Source: Candidatus Nitrosopolaris nunavutensis
GTDB lineage: Archaea; Thermoproteota; Nitrososphaeria; Nitrososphaerales; Nitrososphaeraceae
Direction of reading: 5' to 3'
Assembly (NCBI GenBank): GCA_002501855.1
Contig: DAOM01000171.1
Location: forward strand, 1 to 35,099
Length of the DNA: 35,099 nucleotides
Both the position numbers and the translations under genes were made by a program. This document shows positions 33,438-35,099 of this stretch, one piece after another (position 1 is the first letter of the stretch; each line of letters begins with the position of its first letter). The notes under the pieces are model-generated. The model searched no databases, was not told the DNA's origin, and was given only the letters and a program-made list of their open reading frames with translations.

Positions 33438-33956
33438 ATGTACAACCATTCTTATTTATACAAGTGCATATTTTCTTTTCAACTGTTGGGAGGATTTAAC
33501 TGTCTCTTACTATCTTCTGCTAGATTGAGTGCTTTGCTCCTGATAGCTATGATGACAACATATACCTTCACAAATACTGGCGCCTACGCAACTATCATTG
33601 CTAAAAACAATACCCAAGATTGGGTAGACAAACTAAACAATGTTAAAATCCACTTTATATATGAACTAAATAAGCCTACAATCAACAATTTAAATGAATT
33701 AAATTTTACTGCGGACGATTGGAAAACAGGTAATAATCTAAAAAATGTGATTGCAGATGTCACAGTAGTAAATAACCCAGATCCGACCTTCAAATTTAGT
33801 AATATAACCTCCTCAAACGGCGATTTCTCCATAAAGTGCCCATTTCTGAACGAAGGTATGCATCACGTGATAGTTAATTTACGCTCAAACAATAATCACA
33901 CCCTCGCCTTAGCTTCATTTAACCTCACTGTTCCTATCACAAGCAACAGTAGCTAA
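33438..33956 (+). CDS. Secreted small beta-sandwich-like protein (intact copy of a three-member family)
   Basis: A 172-residue protein. A hydrophobic segment (LSALLLIAMMTTYTFTNTGA) ending near residue 55 looks like a signal peptide, though it starts late; an internal start cannot be excluded. The mature part (NTQDWVDKLNNVKIHFIYEL, DDWKTGNNLKNVIADVTVVN, SSNGDFSIKCPFLNEGMHHV, TLALASFNLTVP) has beta strands of about seven residues separated by Asn/Gly turns, like a small Ig-type or cupredoxin-type sandwich, without obvious metal ligands. It is homologous to the broken copies at 26065-26518 and 34203-34767. Function unknown. Confidence 0.65.
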   Translation: MYNHSYLYKCIFSFQLLGGFNCLLLSSARLSALLLIAMMTTYTFTNTGAYATIIAKNNTQDWVDKLNNVKIHFIYELNKPTINNLNELNFTADDWKTGNNLKNVIADVTVVNNPDPTFKFSNITSSNGDFSIKCPFLNEGMHHVIVNLRSNNNHTLALASFNLTVPITSNSS

Positions 33957-34202
33957 TTTGATACGCGTATCATCTGCTCGGAGTACAAAAAAATATTCAT
34001 ATAGCGGAGAATATGGCTTCTAATTTCTTCAAGATCGGGCTACTAAGTTCTACCATCGCGACTGGGATTTGTATTCGAAAGGATGAATGGTGGCTGTGGT
34101 CTCACTGATTATCTATGCGACTTGGAATCTATAATGTATAAACCGCATAATACTTGAGACCAGTTTCCTAATTTCTAATAAATTACGAACCTGTGGGAAT
34201 TT

Positions 34203-34767
34203 TCATACAACGGGTTGAACGAATACGCTAAATGATGCCAGTGCAAGAGAGAAATTCCCGGAATGTACATTAAAAATCACTTGATGTGTCCCTTCTTCTA
34301 AAAATCGGTAGTTCAAAGAGAAAACCCCATTAGGAGCTGAGATCTTCATAAATCTCGAGAACTCCCTATTAGTATCCTTTATGCCATCAATTTTAGCAAT
34401 CGTGAGGTTGTCTGTTATAGTAATGCCTGCAAATAGATTTCTCAATTGTTCCAGTTTGTAAACTTTGTACATCAAATTTTAGAAGAGTGATGTTGCCTGC
34501 AAGAGGATATTCGGGCAAATACATAAAGTGAATTTTGAGATTCTTTTCTGGATCCCTCCATTCTTGAGTATTGTTCGCATTCGAATATTGACCATTAGTT
34601 TTATTAACACTTATTTTAGAACCATTGTTATTGTTACTAGATGCAAAGGTGGGCTGAGGATTTAGTTTAACCAGCGTCGATACGAACTGGTGATGATCCA
34701 TTCCGATCATGCCAACCTCAAACATTAAGAAGATACTCAAAATTATCAAAATACAAATTTTTAGCAT
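34203..34767 (-). pseudogene. Frameshifted secreted beta-sandwich-like protein (copy 3 of 3)
   Basis: The N-terminal part has a good signal (MLKICILIILSIFLMFEVGM), an Asn-rich linker and NTQEWRDPEKNLKIHFMYLP, YPLAGNITLLKFDVQSLQTG. Then the frame changes near 34440-34450 and the C-terminal half continues in another frame as LRNLFAGITITDN, KISAPNGVFSLNYRFLEEGT and ASFSVFVQPVV. The two halves align end to end with the copy at 33438. The shift is not at a long homopolymer. Either a recent inactivation or a sequencing error. Confidence 0.72.
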
Positions 34768-35099
34768 GCTCGACTTTTAGGTCTAAAGTCCACCAGACGC
34801 TATATCAGCATTTAGCAACGTCTAAAGTGATTGTCTTTGAAGCTCGGATTACTTTAGATACGGAAGTCCTCTGCCAAGGGTTCTAAAACCATCGATTGTA
34901 AGAACACAATCACATTCGATAGTAGCATCATATTTAAATATAATAATTCGATATTTGTACTACGTTTGAATATTAACGCAGGATGTAAACAAGAGATATG
35001 AGTTATAAATGAAAGCTTCCGCGAATAATTCGAAATTTCTCGTCAGGTACAACTTTAGTAATTTCGGTGCAAATTACACATACAGGATTTTAAGGAATG
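34768..35099. other. Gap at the window end
   Basis: No ORF is supported. An AT-rich stretch near 34928-34946 (ATATTTAAATATAATAATTC) could be a promoter for a gene outside the window. Confidence 0.35.

Overview
The window looks like chromosomal DNA of an ammonia-oxidising archaeon of the Nitrososphaerota (Thaumarchaeota), most likely a soil Nitrososphaerales lineage. The reasons are an archaeal gene set (DnaG-type primase, diphthine synthase, CTP-dependent riboflavin kinase, archaeal FAD synthetase), the LysW carrier-protein route to lysine and arginine, TATA boxes about 25-36 bases before start codons with short or absent leaders, and many small secreted or zinc-binding proteins of kinds I associate with that group. 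The lineage is inferred; no marker gene (rRNA, amoA) is present.

Left part (1-5.3 kb): FAD biosynthesis (ribL and ribK, convergent), primase DnaG, a free-standing TOPRIM protein, a decayed gene region, and diphthine synthase fused to a DUF357-like tail.

Core (4.2-14.7 kb, all leftward): three apparent operons for LysW-dependent lysine and arginine synthesis. (i) homocitrate synthase, LysW, LysX, LysK and Dph5 (8718 to 4209). (ii) LysY, LysZ, LysJ and an Lrp/AsnC regulator like LysM (12318 to 8873). (iii) ArgG, a second LysW and a second LysX/ArgX-type ATP-grasp ligase (14726 to 12469). There are thus two carrier/ligase pairs feeding one shared kinase, reductase, aminotransferase and hydrolase. 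The second LysW, in the argG operon, ends in Gln where the canonical carrier ends in the Glu to which substrate is attached. The promoters of operons (ii) and (iii) share a long gap-free operator, and the start codon of a divergent ACT-domain protein lies inside one copy.

Middle (14.8-24.4 kb): the ACT protein, a helix-turn-helix regulator with a B12-binding-like module, a small coiled-coil protein missed by length cut-offs, a response regulator, an HtrA protease, a B12-type radical SAM enzyme, a zinc-ribbon protein and a membrane protein joining a C2H2 finger to an outside His-rich domain.

Right part (24.4-35.1 kb): more AT-rich and sparse, with metal handling as its theme: a NikR-like repressor, a NiCoT nickel/cobalt permease divergent from a DUF4443-type regulator, a 26-residue Cys/His microprotein, and a ZnuABC-type metal importer. 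The microprotein and importer promoters share GTTAATAAC motifs. Three copies of a small secreted beta-sandwich-like protein lie here, two of them frameshifted, with other gene remnants. No tRNA, rRNA, CRISPR array or insertion sequence was seen.
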